Source of the DNA: DATFVA01 sp963745945
Lineage (GTDB): Bacteria > Bacteroidota > Ignavibacteria > Ignavibacteriales > Ignavibacteriaceae
DNA length: 64,000 nucleotides
Reading direction: 5' to 3'
NCBI GenBank assembly: GCA_963745945.1
Contig: CAVUZG010000006.1
Span: forward strand, 1 to 64,000
Under the pieces are notes generated by a model, which had not been told where the DNA came from, did not search any database, and saw only the letters and a list, made by a program, of their open reading frames with translations. Positions 48,151-58,074 of this stretch are shown here, one piece after another. Position numbers and translations under genes: made by a program. Numbering within the stretch: the first letter of the stretch is position 1; each line of letters opens with the position of its first letter.

Positions 48151-49102
48151 ATGAAAGTATTTTTCTTAATCACATTAGCTGTTGTTTGGAATAATTTCAG
48201 TTTCGGCGCAGTATAAATCATTACATTCCGGACTCAAAAAAAATAATCCTACTTCTTATCTTTCTTATCATAATAAAAGTATGTTTTCGGAAAATAGTTC
48301 TGATTTGATAAATGAAAATTTACAAAACTCAAACTCTTCGGAGAGATTACAGCAATCCCCCGATCTTGAATTATTCGGAAATATCGGAAATAATATTCTC
48401 AACAGCTTTAAAGGAGATAATCTCTATTTTCACCTTGCCGGAATAGCCTCTACTATTTTAATAGTTACAACAAATACGGACTACAAAGTGCAGCATTTTT
48501 TTAATGAGCATGAACAATTCGGAAAAGCAGCTTTACCGATTATCCGGGCGGGAATGTATATCCCTTTCGTAACAGGAGGTTCATTATATGCTTACGGAAA
48601 ATTAAAAAAAGACGACCGAGCAGTTGCTGCTTCTTTTGCTGTACTGCAATCCAGTCTCGTTGCTTTTGTTTATAACTCATTGTTAAAAGCAGTTACGGGT
48701 AGACCCAATCCTGACTGGCAAAATAATAAGAATATGGAAAAATTAAGTAAAACTTTCAGATTCGGTTTTATGAGAGGAGGAATTTTCTGGGGATGGCCTT
48801 CAGGACATACGTCATCAGCAATGGCAGTTGTTTCCGCTTTAACAAGTTTTTACTCAGAAAAAACATGGTTGAAAATTGCAGGCTATTCCCTGGTTGCTTA
48901 TATGATGTACGGAGTCTCATCATTACACAGGGGAGGAATGCACTGGTTTTCTGACGCAGTCGCAGCGGCTTTTATGTCTTATGCAATAGGTTCAACAATC
49001 GGGAAATATTATAGAAGCAAGTTTGAACCAAAAGTAGGCGGTAACCCCTTACCGGCAAATGGTATTGAAATTCCGTTGTTGAATATTCAATTTTCGTTTT
49101 GA
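48151..49102 (+). CDS. PAP2-family membrane phosphatase, frameshift in signal peptide
   Basis: From ATG 48151 the frame reads MKVFFLITLAVV and then leaves a signal peptide; one base removed near 48181 gives MKVFFLITLA(L)FGIISVSAQYKS, a normal one. The body has PAP2/phosphatidic-acid phosphatase motifs KAVTGRPNPD, WGWPSGHTSSAM and SSLHRGGMHWFSDAVA, with the catalytic His residues present. Likely dephosphorylates lipid pyrophosphates or phospholipids at the membrane. The 306-aa frame starting TTG at 48182 is in the correct phase for the body. Confidence 0.85.
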
Positions 49103-49110
49103 AGAAGGTT

Positions 49111-49935
49111 TCATGCTTGAAGGTAAATTGAATATAAAAGAAAAACCAGTCCTGATAAAGTCAAACCTATACCGATTAATCTTTTTAAAATATGCTCATC
49201 TATTTTTGTTGAAATAGAGTTACCTGCAAATGCACCAATCACGAAACCAATGATCACAGGGGTTGCATACCCGAAATGAACATTTCCAAGAAAGTAATGA
49301 CTGATACTTCCGGTTAAACTTGTAACTGTAATCATAAATAGGCCGGTTGCCGAGGCGATCTGTGAAGGAATTGAAAAAACACCTACCATAATCGGGACTT
49401 TCAAAAACCCTCCACCTATTCCGAATAATCCCGCCATCGTTCCGGCCATTACGCCAAAAACTAGAGCCATCATAAAACTTACCCGGTATGCTCCATAATC
49501 TGTTTTACGGATTACTGACGGACCTATTTTATTTAATTTATAAAAGATAGAGTTTTTCAGATTTTTTTTCGGTACATCATAGGAATTTATGATGAAGTTA
49601 ATTCCCAGGTAAACAACAAAAATTCCAAATACCCATTCAAGAATGTAGACTGGAATTATAACAGAAAGAAATGATCCGAAAACGGTTCCAAATACCGTTG
49701 GGACTTCTAAAAGGAGACCTGTTTTATAATCAATTAATTTTTTCCTGGCGTTGAAGATTGTTGATACAAGCGCACTGGGAAATAACGCAACAAGTACTGA
49801 ACCAACTGCAATATTTAAGGGAACATGAAAACCGATTACAAGAAGCGGAATCATAAACACCCCGCCGCCGAAACCAATTACAGTACCGAATCCGCTGATT
49901 AATATTGCAAAAAGGATAATTAATAATTCCATCAT
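49111..49935 (-). CDS. TauE/SafE-family permease
   Basis: 274 aa, seven to eight TM helices with the repeated GFGGG / GIGGGFLKVP motif of sulfite exporter TauE/SafE proteins. The family moves sulfonates, sulfite or related anions; substrate not inferable here. Nearly abuts the PAP2 gene on the opposite strand (8 nt). Confidence 0.9.
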   Translation of the reverse strand: MMELLIILFAILISGFGTVIGFGGGVFMIPLLVIGFHVPLNIAVGSVLVALFPSALVSTIFNARKKLIDYKTGLLLEVPTVFGTVFGSFLSVIIPVYILEWVFGIFVVYLGINFIINSYDVPKKNLKNSIFYKLNKIGPSVIRKTDYGAYRVSFMMALVFGVMAGTMAGLFGIGGGFLKVPIMVGVFSIPSQIASATGLFMITVTSLTGSISHYFLGNVHFGYATPVIIGFVIGAFAGNSISTKIDEHILKRLIGIGLTLSGLVFLLYSIYLQA

Positions 49936-50226
49936 TTTAAATCAGATGAAAGACTGTTTTTTGAAAGTCCAAAATTAAACAAGTTAAAAGATAATTGAGT
50001 TATTTTATCCTGATTTTGATGCAAAATTGATTGTTTAGATTCCGGTTTAATTTAACATATTTTTGAATAGATTCAGGCTTCCTCTAAAATTTATTAAGAT
50101 ATAGAGAAAAAATTACCCACAGTTATATATAATATGTACAATTCTGAATTATATTCAATTACACTTTAGTCGGTATATTTAATTATACTGCAGGAACAAT
50201 TATTAACCATTATAAATTGACACTTT

Positions 50227-50631
50227 TCACGGTTTTAATTTTTTCAATTTAAAATACTCTTCCATTGGTTTGAAATAAAAATCTTTCCAGCCTTTTTTAT
50301 AACCAGCACTTTGTCCGGCAGGAATGTTTTTATGAATCATTATAAGCTTAGTCCCTTTTTGTGTTGCTAAAAGTTTTATTTCAAGGATTGAGTCCGGTGC
50401 ATCAACGGGGAACTCAGTTGTACGCCAATACTGCACAATTCGTTTATTTTCTTTTAATTCAATTGTTTTTCCAGTAATATATTCATCCCAGGCTGAGAAT
50501 TTTCCGTTCAATCTCGAATTCACTTTTGCAATTCCACCAGTCATACCGGTGTGAGCTTTACTGCTAAGCCAGGCTGAATAAATAACAGCCGGTTTTACCT
50601 TAAAAGTTTTTGTGAGTTTTATTGTTTCCAT
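50227..50631 (-). CDS. SRPBCC (AHSA1-like) protein
   Basis: 134 aa, Bet v1-like fold: LTKTFKVKPAVIYSAWLSSKAH at the start, GKFSAWDEYITGKTIEL, then QYWRTTEFP and a C-terminal helix WKDFYFKPMEEYF. Members bind small hydrophobic ligands or assist Hsp90; function here open. No signal peptide. Confidence 0.85.
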   Translation of the reverse strand: METIKLTKTFKVKPAVIYSAWLSSKAHTGMTGGIAKVNSRLNGKFSAWDEYITGKTIELKENKRIVQYWRTTEFPVDAPDSILEIKLLATQKGTKLIMIHKNIPAGQSAGYKKGWKDFYFKPMEEYFKLKKLKP

Positions 50632-51100
50632 ACTCTCTCCTACTACTCAGATTGAAACAACATACAATGCTGATAGTTATTTTAATGAATCCATTCAAAC
50701 CAGGAAAATCATAATTATTTATCCCTTCACATTTATTGAACCTTTATCAGGTTATAATGTAATTCAATATTTTTTACAAGTAATAAAGTTAAAAATATTG
50801 TTGGATGAAATTAATTATTGTTACTGAACTTCGCTCAGGGAAATGAACTTATGATTAGGATATTTTTTTGTTTTTGAAACCTTTGCCTAGTAACTAGGGT
50901 TTTCAAAGAATCAGAGTCTATTTGAACAACTAAAGAATAAAAATCTAAATTGTTTACTGCGAAAATTAACAAATATTTTATGTTTTACTTAAAATTTACT
51001 ATTATATTCCAATCGTATATTCAAGAAGGCAAGAAAAACGAACAAATTTTTGTCCATTAAGTATTTTATCAATTTTTAAGAAAATCATAAAGGTCGTTAT
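50632..51100. other. Intergenic region, no gene seen
   Basis: AT-rich. A 71-codon frame at 50612-50827 overlaps the SRPBCC gene and has no coding character. No repeat or strong hairpin noted. Confidence 0.55.
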
Positions 51101-51430
51101 ATGAAAGTTTCAACACAAACCAAGGATAAATTTGCCATAATAAAGTTTGAAGCAGATAAGATACTGGGAATTGAAGCTGGTGAATTTCAGGAGAATTTAA
51201 TTTCTCTCCTTGAGAAGAATATTAAATTTATTATTATTGATCTTACCGGGGTAAAATTTGTTTCAAGCTGGGGAATAGGAATGCTGATGCATGGGTTAGC
51301 AACTACAAAAAACCGCGGTGGTGAATTTAGAGTTGCCGGTATGAATGACAAGGTAGCAAAGACTTTTAAAAACGTGAGAATTTTTTCTGTGCTGGATATA
51401 TTCGATTCTGTAGATTCGGCAATGAAATAA
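51101..51430 (+). CDS. STAS-domain protein (anti-anti-sigma type)
   Basis: 109 aa, a complete STAS domain: DLTGVKFVSSWGIGMLMHG contains the Ser of the switch site. 52647-52976 is a close paralogue. Such proteins release sigma or other regulators when dephosphorylated by SpoIIE-type enzymes, one of which lies at 21669. Confidence 0.9.
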   Translation: MKVSTQTKDKFAIIKFEADKILGIEAGEFQENLISLLEKNIKFIIIDLTGVKFVSSWGIGMLMHGLATTKNRGGEFRVAGMNDKVAKTFKNVRIFSVLDIFDSVDSAMK

Positions 51431-51539
51431 TATTTTTAAGCCGGTAAATATTTACCTGGTTTTAAATAAAAATAATTTATCTTATTTATCAAGAAATTGT
51501 TAACCACTTTTTATCTTTTAATAATTAAAAGGATAAAAT

Positions 51540-52190
51540 ATGTTTATCGGACATTATGGTGTTGGCCTTGCCGGGAAAAAGGTTGATAGTAAAATTTCTT
51601 TAGGAACTCTTTTTCTGGCAGCTCAGTGGCTTGACCTGGTCTGGCCAGTATTTATTTTGCTCGGCCTGGAAAAAGTTGAAATTGCTCCTGGTATGACTGC
51701 TTCAAATCCCCTGGATTTCATTTATTATCCTTTCTCACACAGTTTATTTTTCGTAATCATCTGGGCTTTAATATTTGGTTTAGTGTATTACTTTTTCAAA
51801 AAGAATGTTAAATCTGCTTTACTGCTTGGAAGCCTGGTTTTAAGTCACTGGATTCTTGATTGGATTGTTCATGTACCCGATCTGCCAATTTTACCATGGG
51901 GTAATATTAAAGTTGGTTTAGGATTGTGGGACTACCCGGTGATTGCTGTTATAATTGAATTGGCAATCTTTTTTAGCGGAGTATATTTATACGTATCAGT
52001 AACAAAATCAAAAAATAAAAAGGGAACATTTGGCTTTTGGGGATTGATAACATTTTTTGTGGTTGTTTATGTGATGAACCTTTTCGGTCCTCCCCCTCCC
52101 TCGGTTGAAGCAATAGGATATGCAGGATTATTACAATGGCTTTTTATTCCGTTGGCGTACTGGATAGACAGAAACCGGATGTTTACCTGA
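51540..52190 (+). CDS. Predicted metal-dependent membrane hydrolase-like protein
   Basis: 216 aa, five or six TM helices. His/Asp motifs GHYGVGLAGK, YPFSHSLFF and SHWILDWIVHVPDLP resemble the YdjM/PF04307 group of membrane-bound metal-dependent hydrolases. Substrate unknown. Sits between two near-identical STAS genes; AAAAGG precedes the ATG. Confidence 0.75.
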   Translation: MFIGHYGVGLAGKKVDSKISLGTLFLAAQWLDLVWPVFILLGLEKVEIAPGMTASNPLDFIYYPFSHSLFFVIIWALIFGLVYYFFKKNVKSALLLGSLVLSHWILDWIVHVPDLPILPWGNIKVGLGLWDYPVIAVIIELAIFFSGVYLYVSVTKSKNKKGTFGFWGLITFFVVVYVMNLFGPPPPSVEAIGYAGLLQWLFIPLAYWIDRNRMFT

Positions 52191-52646
52191 AGTGAACTTT
52201 CAACTGCAACGGAATTGAAATCTTAAGTAATATAAAAGGATGAGCTGCTTAACTCATAATTTTTAGTGCACCTAATCAATACTTCTATGGCTTTCTGCAT
52301 ACAATCTTAAAGAGCATTTAATTTCATACCGTTAATGGAAATAAATAGAAGCAAAAATAATTGCTGTTAGCATTTTTAGCATATATTATTTTATAAACAG
52401 AATAAAATACTTAAAAAGGACACAGTTGCACACTTTAACTTAGTTTAATGAGGGAATGTGTTGAACTTTAATCTTCTTCTTTACAAAAAACAATAGTTTT
52501 TATTTGTGAAGTATATTATTAATTATTGTGTGCGATTTATAATTTATTTTTATATTAAATAGTATATTATTAAGATTCCGGTGTATCAAAAGTACACGAA
52601 CTACAATGATACTTTTTAATTTTGTTTAACTTTTCAAGGGTCTTTT
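52191..52646. other. Intergenic region, no gene seen
   Basis: About 456 AT-rich bases before the second STAS gene. No open frame or palindrome of note. Likely contains the promoter for that gene. Confidence 0.55.
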
Positions 52647-52976
52647 ATGAAAGTTTCAACCACGATAAAAGATAATTTCGGAATAATAAAATTTGACGTC
52701 GATAAAATACTCGGAATTGAGGCGGGAGAATTTCAAAAATCATTAGAAAGTCTTCTTGATAAAAACATTAAAAATATAATTGTTGATCTTTCAAAGACCA
52801 AATTTGTTTCCAGCTGGGGTATCGGAATGCTTATGCATGGACTGGCTACGACAAAAAACCGCAGCGCTGAATTCAGGTTTGCAGGAATGAATGAAGTAAC
52901 GGCCGGAACATTGAAAATTATGAAACTCTATCCTATACTTAACATTTATGATTCAGTAGAAGAGGCTATGAAATAG
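52647..52976 (+). CDS. STAS-domain protein, paralogue of 51101-51430
   Basis: 109 aa, same length as its paralogue and nearly the same at LGIEAGEFQ and FVSSWGIGMLMHG. Switch Ser retained. The two copies start with the same MKVST and share the last SV..AMK, indicating a recent duplication across the intervening membrane gene. Confidence 0.9.
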   Translation: MKVSTTIKDNFGIIKFDVDKILGIEAGEFQKSLESLLDKNIKNIIVDLSKTKFVSSWGIGMLMHGLATTKNRSAEFRFAGMNEVTAGTLKIMKLYPILNIYDSVEEAMK

Positions 52977-53244
52977 AAAAGTAAAAAAAAGCTTTCATCA
53001 TTCTTTAAAATCTGCATAAATGCTTTAAATAATCTTCACTGTTTTTAATCTACGTATGAGGGGTTATAAGTTTCATAATCCATATTTTTTACGTTTTATA
53101 TTTTAGCATAAGTTGATTGTAGACCAGTGTAATGTCGGATAACTATTTCTTAATATCTTTGTCAGTCGAATATAAATTTTATTATACTTTTAAGGGCATA
53201 ATACATATTTAGTCAACTGCTTTACGATCTAAAATATTTAAAAT

Positions 53245-53272
53245 AAAAAAACCCGGCTTTTGCCGGGTTTTT
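53245..53272. terminator. Bidirectional terminator next to tRNA-Asn
   Basis: AAAAAAACCCGGC-TTTT-GCCGGGTTTTT; follows the STAS gene and lies just downstream of the minus-strand tRNA. The 268 bases between the STAS gene and this hairpin show nothing else. Confidence 0.85.
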
Positions 53273-53280
53273 ATTTTATG

Positions 53281-53354
53281 CTCCGCAGGCAGGACTTGAA
53301 CCTGCGACACCCTGATTAACAGTCAGGTGCTCTAACCAACTGAGCTACTGCGGA
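53281..53354 (-). tRNA. tRNA-Asn (anticodon GTT)
   Basis: Acceptor arms TCCGCAG / CTGCGGA pair perfectly, with D arm AGCTCAGTTGGTTAGAGC, anticodon loop CTGTTAA and T arm GCAGGTTCAAGTCCTGC. Discriminator G; CCA not encoded. Confidence 0.97.
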
Positions 53355-53543
53355 ATATTTTCCTTTTTAAAAATGGAATTCAAAAATAGAAGGTATTATT
53401 CTTTTTGTCAAGACTTTTAACTTTTCTTTTTCAGTCAATTAAAGTAATAATTCCTTTTATTTCAGTTATTACTAAATCCGTAAATTGGATGAATCATGAA
53501 CTCTGATTTTTGTGACTAGCCTTATCTATATCCTTTTGAAGTT

Positions 53544-53573
53544 AAAAAAATGCCCGAACAATTCGGGCATTTT
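53544..53573 (-). terminator. Terminator after ccmF
   Basis: AAAATGCCCGAA-CAA-TTCGGGCATTTT, 23 nt beyond the ccmF stop on the minus strand; closes the ccm run. Confidence 0.88.
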
Positions 53574-53595
53574 AATTTGAAATTTCAAATTATCA

Positions 53596-56001
53596 TCAAC
53601 TGCTTTTAATAAGAGATTCTCTTAACCTTCTCGAAACAGCAATAAAGAATCCAGCAACCATAATAAGAACTCCCCCCCAGACAAGACTGATAAAAGGTTT
53701 AACACTTGCAGCTACAGTAAGAACTTCTTTTGGAGCCTGGGTTTTAATTGTATCTCCTTTTAATTTTCCAACTATATATTCTGCTGTCTGAGTTGTAGGG
53801 TCGATTTTTTTAAGTTGAATTTTCAGGTTGGCTTCCTGAATCTCAACAGGGACATAAATAAAATCACGACCCGTTTTTTTAAGCACAGGTTCAACGGTAT
53901 ATGTTTTGCCATTCTTTGTAACAACAAGGTTTGTTCCCATCTTGAAATCACCGCCGCTCATCATTACACTCATATCAGGTTGAACGAATTCAGTATATTC
54001 AATTTGAGCACCTTCAACATTGGTTTTTTGACCAACATTAAGTGTAACTGATATGCCTTCAGTGGATTGATCATGAGACTGATCATCATATCCAAGCGGT
54101 GAAACATAAATATCTTTGGTAAGCATATTTAAAATTGCCGGCTCTCTCATCAATCCATTATTAAATTCACTGATATACATTACTGGGGAAACCCTGTATT
54201 TTTTCTCACCCTTTTCAACATTTATGTTGAAAGCATATTTTGTATTATTTTCTATGGGGTGATAGCCGGTGAAAGTCAGTTTGTATCCAAAAGCTTCCTG
54301 CGGCTGGTTTTTTATAAGGTCGATATCAGTTTCCTGGCTGTATGCTGTAGAACCAATAACACCAAGTAAGAATAGTGCTATTCCTATATGCGCTACATAT
54401 GCTCCAAGCATTTTCATATTACCACGAATAATTTTAATTGCTATTTCAACGTTAACAGCAACTGTAAAGGAAGCAGAAAAAGCCAAAAGTATAAGCATAA
54501 TTTCATGCATTCCGCCAAAGAATACAAGCAATGCTGTAAAAATAACCGCAATGGTTACTGCAGGTATAGATTTTCTTACAAGATCTTTTCCTTTTGTCTG
54601 TTTCCACTTTAACAATAAACTAAAACCGTTTAGCAATCCTATGATAATCGCGAGAGGTAAATTCATCTCATTATAGAAAAATGTATCAACCGACTGCCCA
54701 AAGAGAGGTGCAGAAGTACCGACAAAAACTATTATTGCAGAAGCTGTCAATACAATTGCAGCTGTAAACAACGCCAGATCCCGCGATAACAAATCTTCTT
54801 CAGATACTGTTGCCTCAGTAAGGAACTTCCATCTGTAAATAAGCATTCCGAAACCAAGAACGATAAAAGTACCGATGAAAATTATAAGAAATAAATAGAC
54901 CAGCATTCCGGGATCAACAAATGAGTGAACAGAAGCATCTCCGAGTACACCGCTCCTCGTTAAAAATGTACTGTATAAAACGAGTACATAAGTCATAATA
55001 CACAGGATTAGATTTGTCTTTGCGTATTTTCCTATACCACCTTTAGACTGGCTTTTCCTTTGAACAAGAAGAGTATGTATGGAAGCAACACCAACCAGCC
55101 AGGGGATAAGACTTGAGTTTTCAACGGGATCCCAAGCCCAGTAACCTCCCCATCCGAGCATTTCATAAGCCCAGTAACCGCCAAGCATAATACCAAGACC
55201 TAAAATTCCGGCTCCTGCAAGCACCCATGGAAATGATTGACGAACCCAATCTTTATAATCATTTTTCATCATTGCTGCAACCGCAAAAGAAAAAGGCACT
55301 GTAGACATTGAGAATCCTGTGAATAGAATCGGCGGGTGAATCTGCATCCAGAAATTAAGAAGTTGAGGATTTAAACCTTTTCCATCTGCGATAAACTGGT
55401 TAACAGAAATTCCTGCAGAAGTAAGAGAAGCATAAAGATCGCTGCTCATCTTAACAAAACTTTGTCCGCTGGAACCATCATTAAAAATAAATGATTGTAA
55501 CCAGGGAAGATTAAGATATCCGGCTGTTATACTTTTAATCGGAAGAAAAATTGGTTCGGTCCAGATATAAGCAAAAGGATTTTTGAAAAGCGGTGAAACC
55601 ATTATCAGCAGGAACGTTGTAGCAAGTGTAAAAACGGTCATTACACGAACTTCGAGGTCGCCTCGTTTTGATGTATATGACTGCAGGAATATACCAACTA
55701 TAGAAGTCAAAAGAAGCCAGAGCATAAAGCTTCCTTCCTGTCCTCCCCAGAATGAGGCAATCAGAAAACCGGTTTTTAAACTGTTCTGACTATAGCTGTA
55801 TACATAATGATATTGATATTGATGTGTTAATAATAAATACCATAAAATCGTTGAGGCAACAATTACCAATACTGCCATAGAATGATAAGCTATTCTTCCA
55901 TAATTGAGAGCATTTTTGTAACCTTTATATGAAAGATAGTACATTATCATTGCAAGCAAGCTGAATGCTAATGCTACCGAGAGTACAATACTTCCTGCCA
56001 T
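53596..56001 (-). CDS. ccmF: Cytochrome c heme lyase subunit CcmF
   Basis: 801 aa, about 14 TM helices. The WWD heme-handling domain is seen as WGGYWAWDPVENSSLIPWL, with further His residues in QIHPPILFTG and VLYSTFLTRSG. The C-terminal periplasmic part (about 580-760) is larger than in the well-known 650-aa enzymes. CcmF attaches heme to apocytochrome c. Last gene of the ccm run, 112 nt after ccmE. Confidence 0.96.
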   Translation of the reverse strand: MAGSIVLSVALAFSLLAMIMYYLSYKGYKNALNYGRIAYHSMAVLVIVASTILWYLLLTHQYQYHYVYSYSQNSLKTGFLIASFWGGQEGSFMLWLLLTSIVGIFLQSYTSKRGDLEVRVMTVFTLATTFLLIMVSPLFKNPFAYIWTEPIFLPIKSITAGYLNLPWLQSFIFNDGSSGQSFVKMSSDLYASLTSAGISVNQFIADGKGLNPQLLNFWMQIHPPILFTGFSMSTVPFSFAVAAMMKNDYKDWVRQSFPWVLAGAGILGLGIMLGGYWAYEMLGWGGYWAWDPVENSSLIPWLVGVASIHTLLVQRKSQSKGGIGKYAKTNLILCIMTYVLVLYSTFLTRSGVLGDASVHSFVDPGMLVYLFLIIFIGTFIVLGFGMLIYRWKFLTEATVSEEDLLSRDLALFTAAIVLTASAIIVFVGTSAPLFGQSVDTFFYNEMNLPLAIIIGLLNGFSLLLKWKQTKGKDLVRKSIPAVTIAVIFTALLVFFGGMHEIMLILLAFSASFTVAVNVEIAIKIIRGNMKMLGAYVAHIGIALFLLGVIGSTAYSQETDIDLIKNQPQEAFGYKLTFTGYHPIENNTKYAFNINVEKGEKKYRVSPVMYISEFNNGLMREPAILNMLTKDIYVSPLGYDDQSHDQSTEGISVTLNVGQKTNVEGAQIEYTEFVQPDMSVMMSGGDFKMGTNLVVTKNGKTYTVEPVLKKTGRDFIYVPVEIQEANLKIQLKKIDPTTQTAEYIVGKLKGDTIKTQAPKEVLTVAASVKPFISLVWGGVLIMVAGFFIAVSRRLRESLIKSS

Positions 56002-56113
56002 TTCTTCCTCAGGGTTATCTTAATTAAAATTGCTAATTAATATCTCTTATCCTTGAGAAATCCGGGATTCGAATAAGATATTTTTTAAAATTAATTTCTA
56101 ATTTGCGATGGAC

Positions 56114-56503
56114 TTATAAACTTGAGGTTTTAGCCTTATCGTTTTCATATTTGCTTGGGCATTTAGTCAATATATCCCGTGCATGAAAATATCCATCTTT
56201 ATACTGTCCTGTTACAACTACGCTTTTGGCTGTTTCGAAGTTATTAGGAATTGTTCCGTCATACACAACCTTCATCTGGTTGCCGTTTTCGTCTGCCATG
56301 AAAAAGCTGAATGTTCTGTTTACTTTATCAACCTGATAGTTTTTATCTTTAACCCAGCTGCCTGTTGCCTTCACAGTTTTATCAGTATTCATAACATTAG
56401 TAAAATTACTTTCATACTTAATGTTACTCTGAGTAAACAGGTAACCCATTAAACCAAGGAACAGAACTATTATAGCACCACCGAATATATATTTATTTTT
56501 CAT
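56114..56503 (-). CDS. ccmE: Heme chaperone CcmE, Cys-type
   Basis: 129 aa, one N-terminal TM anchor (5-24) and an OB-fold domain with TGSWVKD and VVTGQYKDGYFHARDILTKCPSKYE. The usual heme-binding His of the HXXXY motif is replaced by C115 (CPSKY, i.e. CXXXY), the form described for system I* organisms. It overlaps ccmD by 11 bases. Confidence 0.93.
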   Translation of the reverse strand: MKNKYIFGGAIIVLFLGLMGYLFTQSNIKYESNFTNVMNTDKTVKATGSWVKDKNYQVDKVNRTFSFFMADENGNQMKVVYDGTIPNNFETAKSVVVTGQYKDGYFHARDILTKCPSKYENDKAKTSSL

Positions 56504-56651
56504 GTTTATCTCCGTTTATTTCTTTCTCAATACCTTTAATTCTTTTATCTAAATTATTCAGGTAGAAAAATATACCTGCCCACACTATAAGAACAATAAT
56601 CATTACAATATAAATTGCATTATTATGTAAAAAATCATAAAGTCCGCTCAA
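56493..56651 (-). CDS. ccmD: Small membrane protein CcmD
   Basis: 52 aa from a TTG (GAGGAT just upstream): one TM helix (IYIVMIIVLIVWAGIFFYL) and a charged tail LDKRIKGIEKEI, the standard CcmD form. It begins 1 nt after the ccmC stop and overlaps the ccmE start. CcmD helps release holo-CcmE from the CcmABC complex. Confidence 0.85.
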   Translation of the reverse strand: MSGLYDFLHNNAIYIVMIIVLIVWAGIFFYLNNLDKRIKGIEKEINGDKHEK

Positions 56652-56652
56652 G

Positions 56653-57366
56653 TTATCCTCTGATTTGTTGTTTGTTTAATCTTTCTTTAAACATAAGTGA
56701 TTTATAACCAAGTCTCCACATCCAGAAATACAATATAGTAAATCCAATCAATGAAAGGTAAAATATCAACATCATATTTGCGTTCATCTTAAAATCTACA
56801 ACAGGACCTGAATTTGTATCATCAGCAGAGCCGGGATGCAGACCCGCCATTATCCTTGGCATAATAAAAATAAAGAACGGGACAGTAACAAATGCAATTA
56901 TTGCGTACACAGCTGAAAGAGTTGCTCTTTTTTCTTCATTTTCAATTGAAGAACGAAGTGCAAACCATGCGCCATAAATAAGAAGAAGCGCAAATATACT
57001 TGACTGACGCGGGTCCCAATTCCAGAATGAACCCCAGGCAAATTTAGCCCAGACTGAACCGGTAACTGTTGCGAGAATACAAAAAATTATTCCCAGTTGT
57101 GCTGCCGCATAAGATTTAATGTCATCATTCATATCTTTTTTTCTAAGATATTTAAAACTATAAATAGTTGACATTAAGAAAGCAATTACTGTAATCCAGG
57201 ATGTCGGAACATGGAAGAAAATTATTTTTGCATTTTCTTCAAGTCCCGGTATAAATGGAAACTGGTACCAGTGTGTTGGATTCTCAACAATGGGAAAAGC
57301 TATTCCCGCCACGGACACGAATGCGAGAAGCAAAAAGAGGAATATTTTCCAGGAAATAGATTTCAT
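56653..57366 (-). CDS. ccmC: Heme-handling protein CcmC
   Basis: 237 aa, six TM helices, WWD-type motif FAWGSFWNWDPRQSS and flanking His residues in FFHVPTSW. Loads heme onto CcmE. Order ccmB-C-D-E-F is conventional. Confidence 0.96.
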   Translation of the reverse strand: MKSISWKIFLFLLLAFVSVAGIAFPIVENPTHWYQFPFIPGLEENAKIIFFHVPTSWITVIAFLMSTIYSFKYLRKKDMNDDIKSYAAAQLGIIFCILATVTGSVWAKFAWGSFWNWDPRQSSIFALLLIYGAWFALRSSIENEEKRATLSAVYAIIAFVTVPFFIFIMPRIMAGLHPGSADDTNSGPVVDFKMNANMMLIFYLSLIGFTILYFWMWRLGYKSLMFKERLNKQQIRG

Positions 57367-57388
57367 ATTATATAATTGATAAAAATTA

Positions 57389-58054
57389 CTAATCTTTCCA
57401 AATAAAATCGAATAACATATAAGATGCAGTTAACATAATTACGTCGTAACAAATTACAACTGCTAGTTCAAATTTAGATTTTTCAAAACCTGTGCCATCT
57501 ATAGAGAATAAAGTTAGTTGCACAGAAGTTAAAATTAAAGGTAATAATATAGGAAAAGAAAGAACCGGGTAAAGTGTTCCTTTGGCGCCGGCTTTAGCAA
57601 TTATTGCCGCAATTATTGTCGATGAAACTGCCAGCCCGATATTTCCCAGGATAAATGCAGAAAGAAAAAGAGGAAAATTCCTGATAACAAAAGCCTCAAA
57701 TACGGCAGAATAGAGAATAGCAATTACAATATTCATTGCAAAAACAAGTATCAGGTTAAAAATTAATTTGCCGGTAAAAACTGTTGAAGGAGAAGCAATT
57801 AATTGAAGAGTGAGTGAAGTGCCTCTTTCCTCCTCAGATACAAAAGCTCTTGCCAGTCCTGACATAGCAGTAAAAAATATTACAACCCAGAACAACCCCG
57901 CAGTCAAATTTTCATTAATTCTCTCGTTACCAATCGAGAACATAATTACACTGATGGCAACGATAATAAACATTGCAAGAGAATTAATTGCATAACGTGT
58001 TCTTAATTCAGATTTGAAATCTTTCAGGAATAAACTGTAAGCTTTTGAGCTCAT
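57389..58054 (-). CDS. ccmB: Heme ABC exporter membrane subunit CcmB
   Basis: 221 aa, six TM helices with EEERGTSLTLQLIASP after TM2, a hallmark of CcmB. It partners CcmA to drive holo-CcmE release. Separated from ccmA by a 650-bp transposase element. Confidence 0.93.
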   Translation of the reverse strand: MSSKAYSLFLKDFKSELRTRYAINSLAMFIIVAISVIMFSIGNERINENLTAGLFWVVIFFTAMSGLARAFVSEEERGTSLTLQLIASPSTVFTGKLIFNLILVFAMNIVIAILYSAVFEAFVIRNFPLFLSAFILGNIGLAVSSTIIAAIIAKAGAKGTLYPVLSFPILLPLILTSVQLTLFSIDGTGFEKSKFELAVVICYDVIMLTASYMLFDFIWKD

Positions 58055-58074
58055 AAATTAATCGGAATTTATAC

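Noticed and set aside
41984..48182. Programmed ribosomal frameshifting as the cause of the split genes
   Set aside because: No shared slippery heptamer or downstream structure; the sites differ in sequence and paralogues read through without a shift.
50612..50827. 71-codon open frame before the first STAS gene
   Set aside because: Overlaps the SRPBCC gene start on the other strand, lacks a ribosome site and has no coding-like composition.
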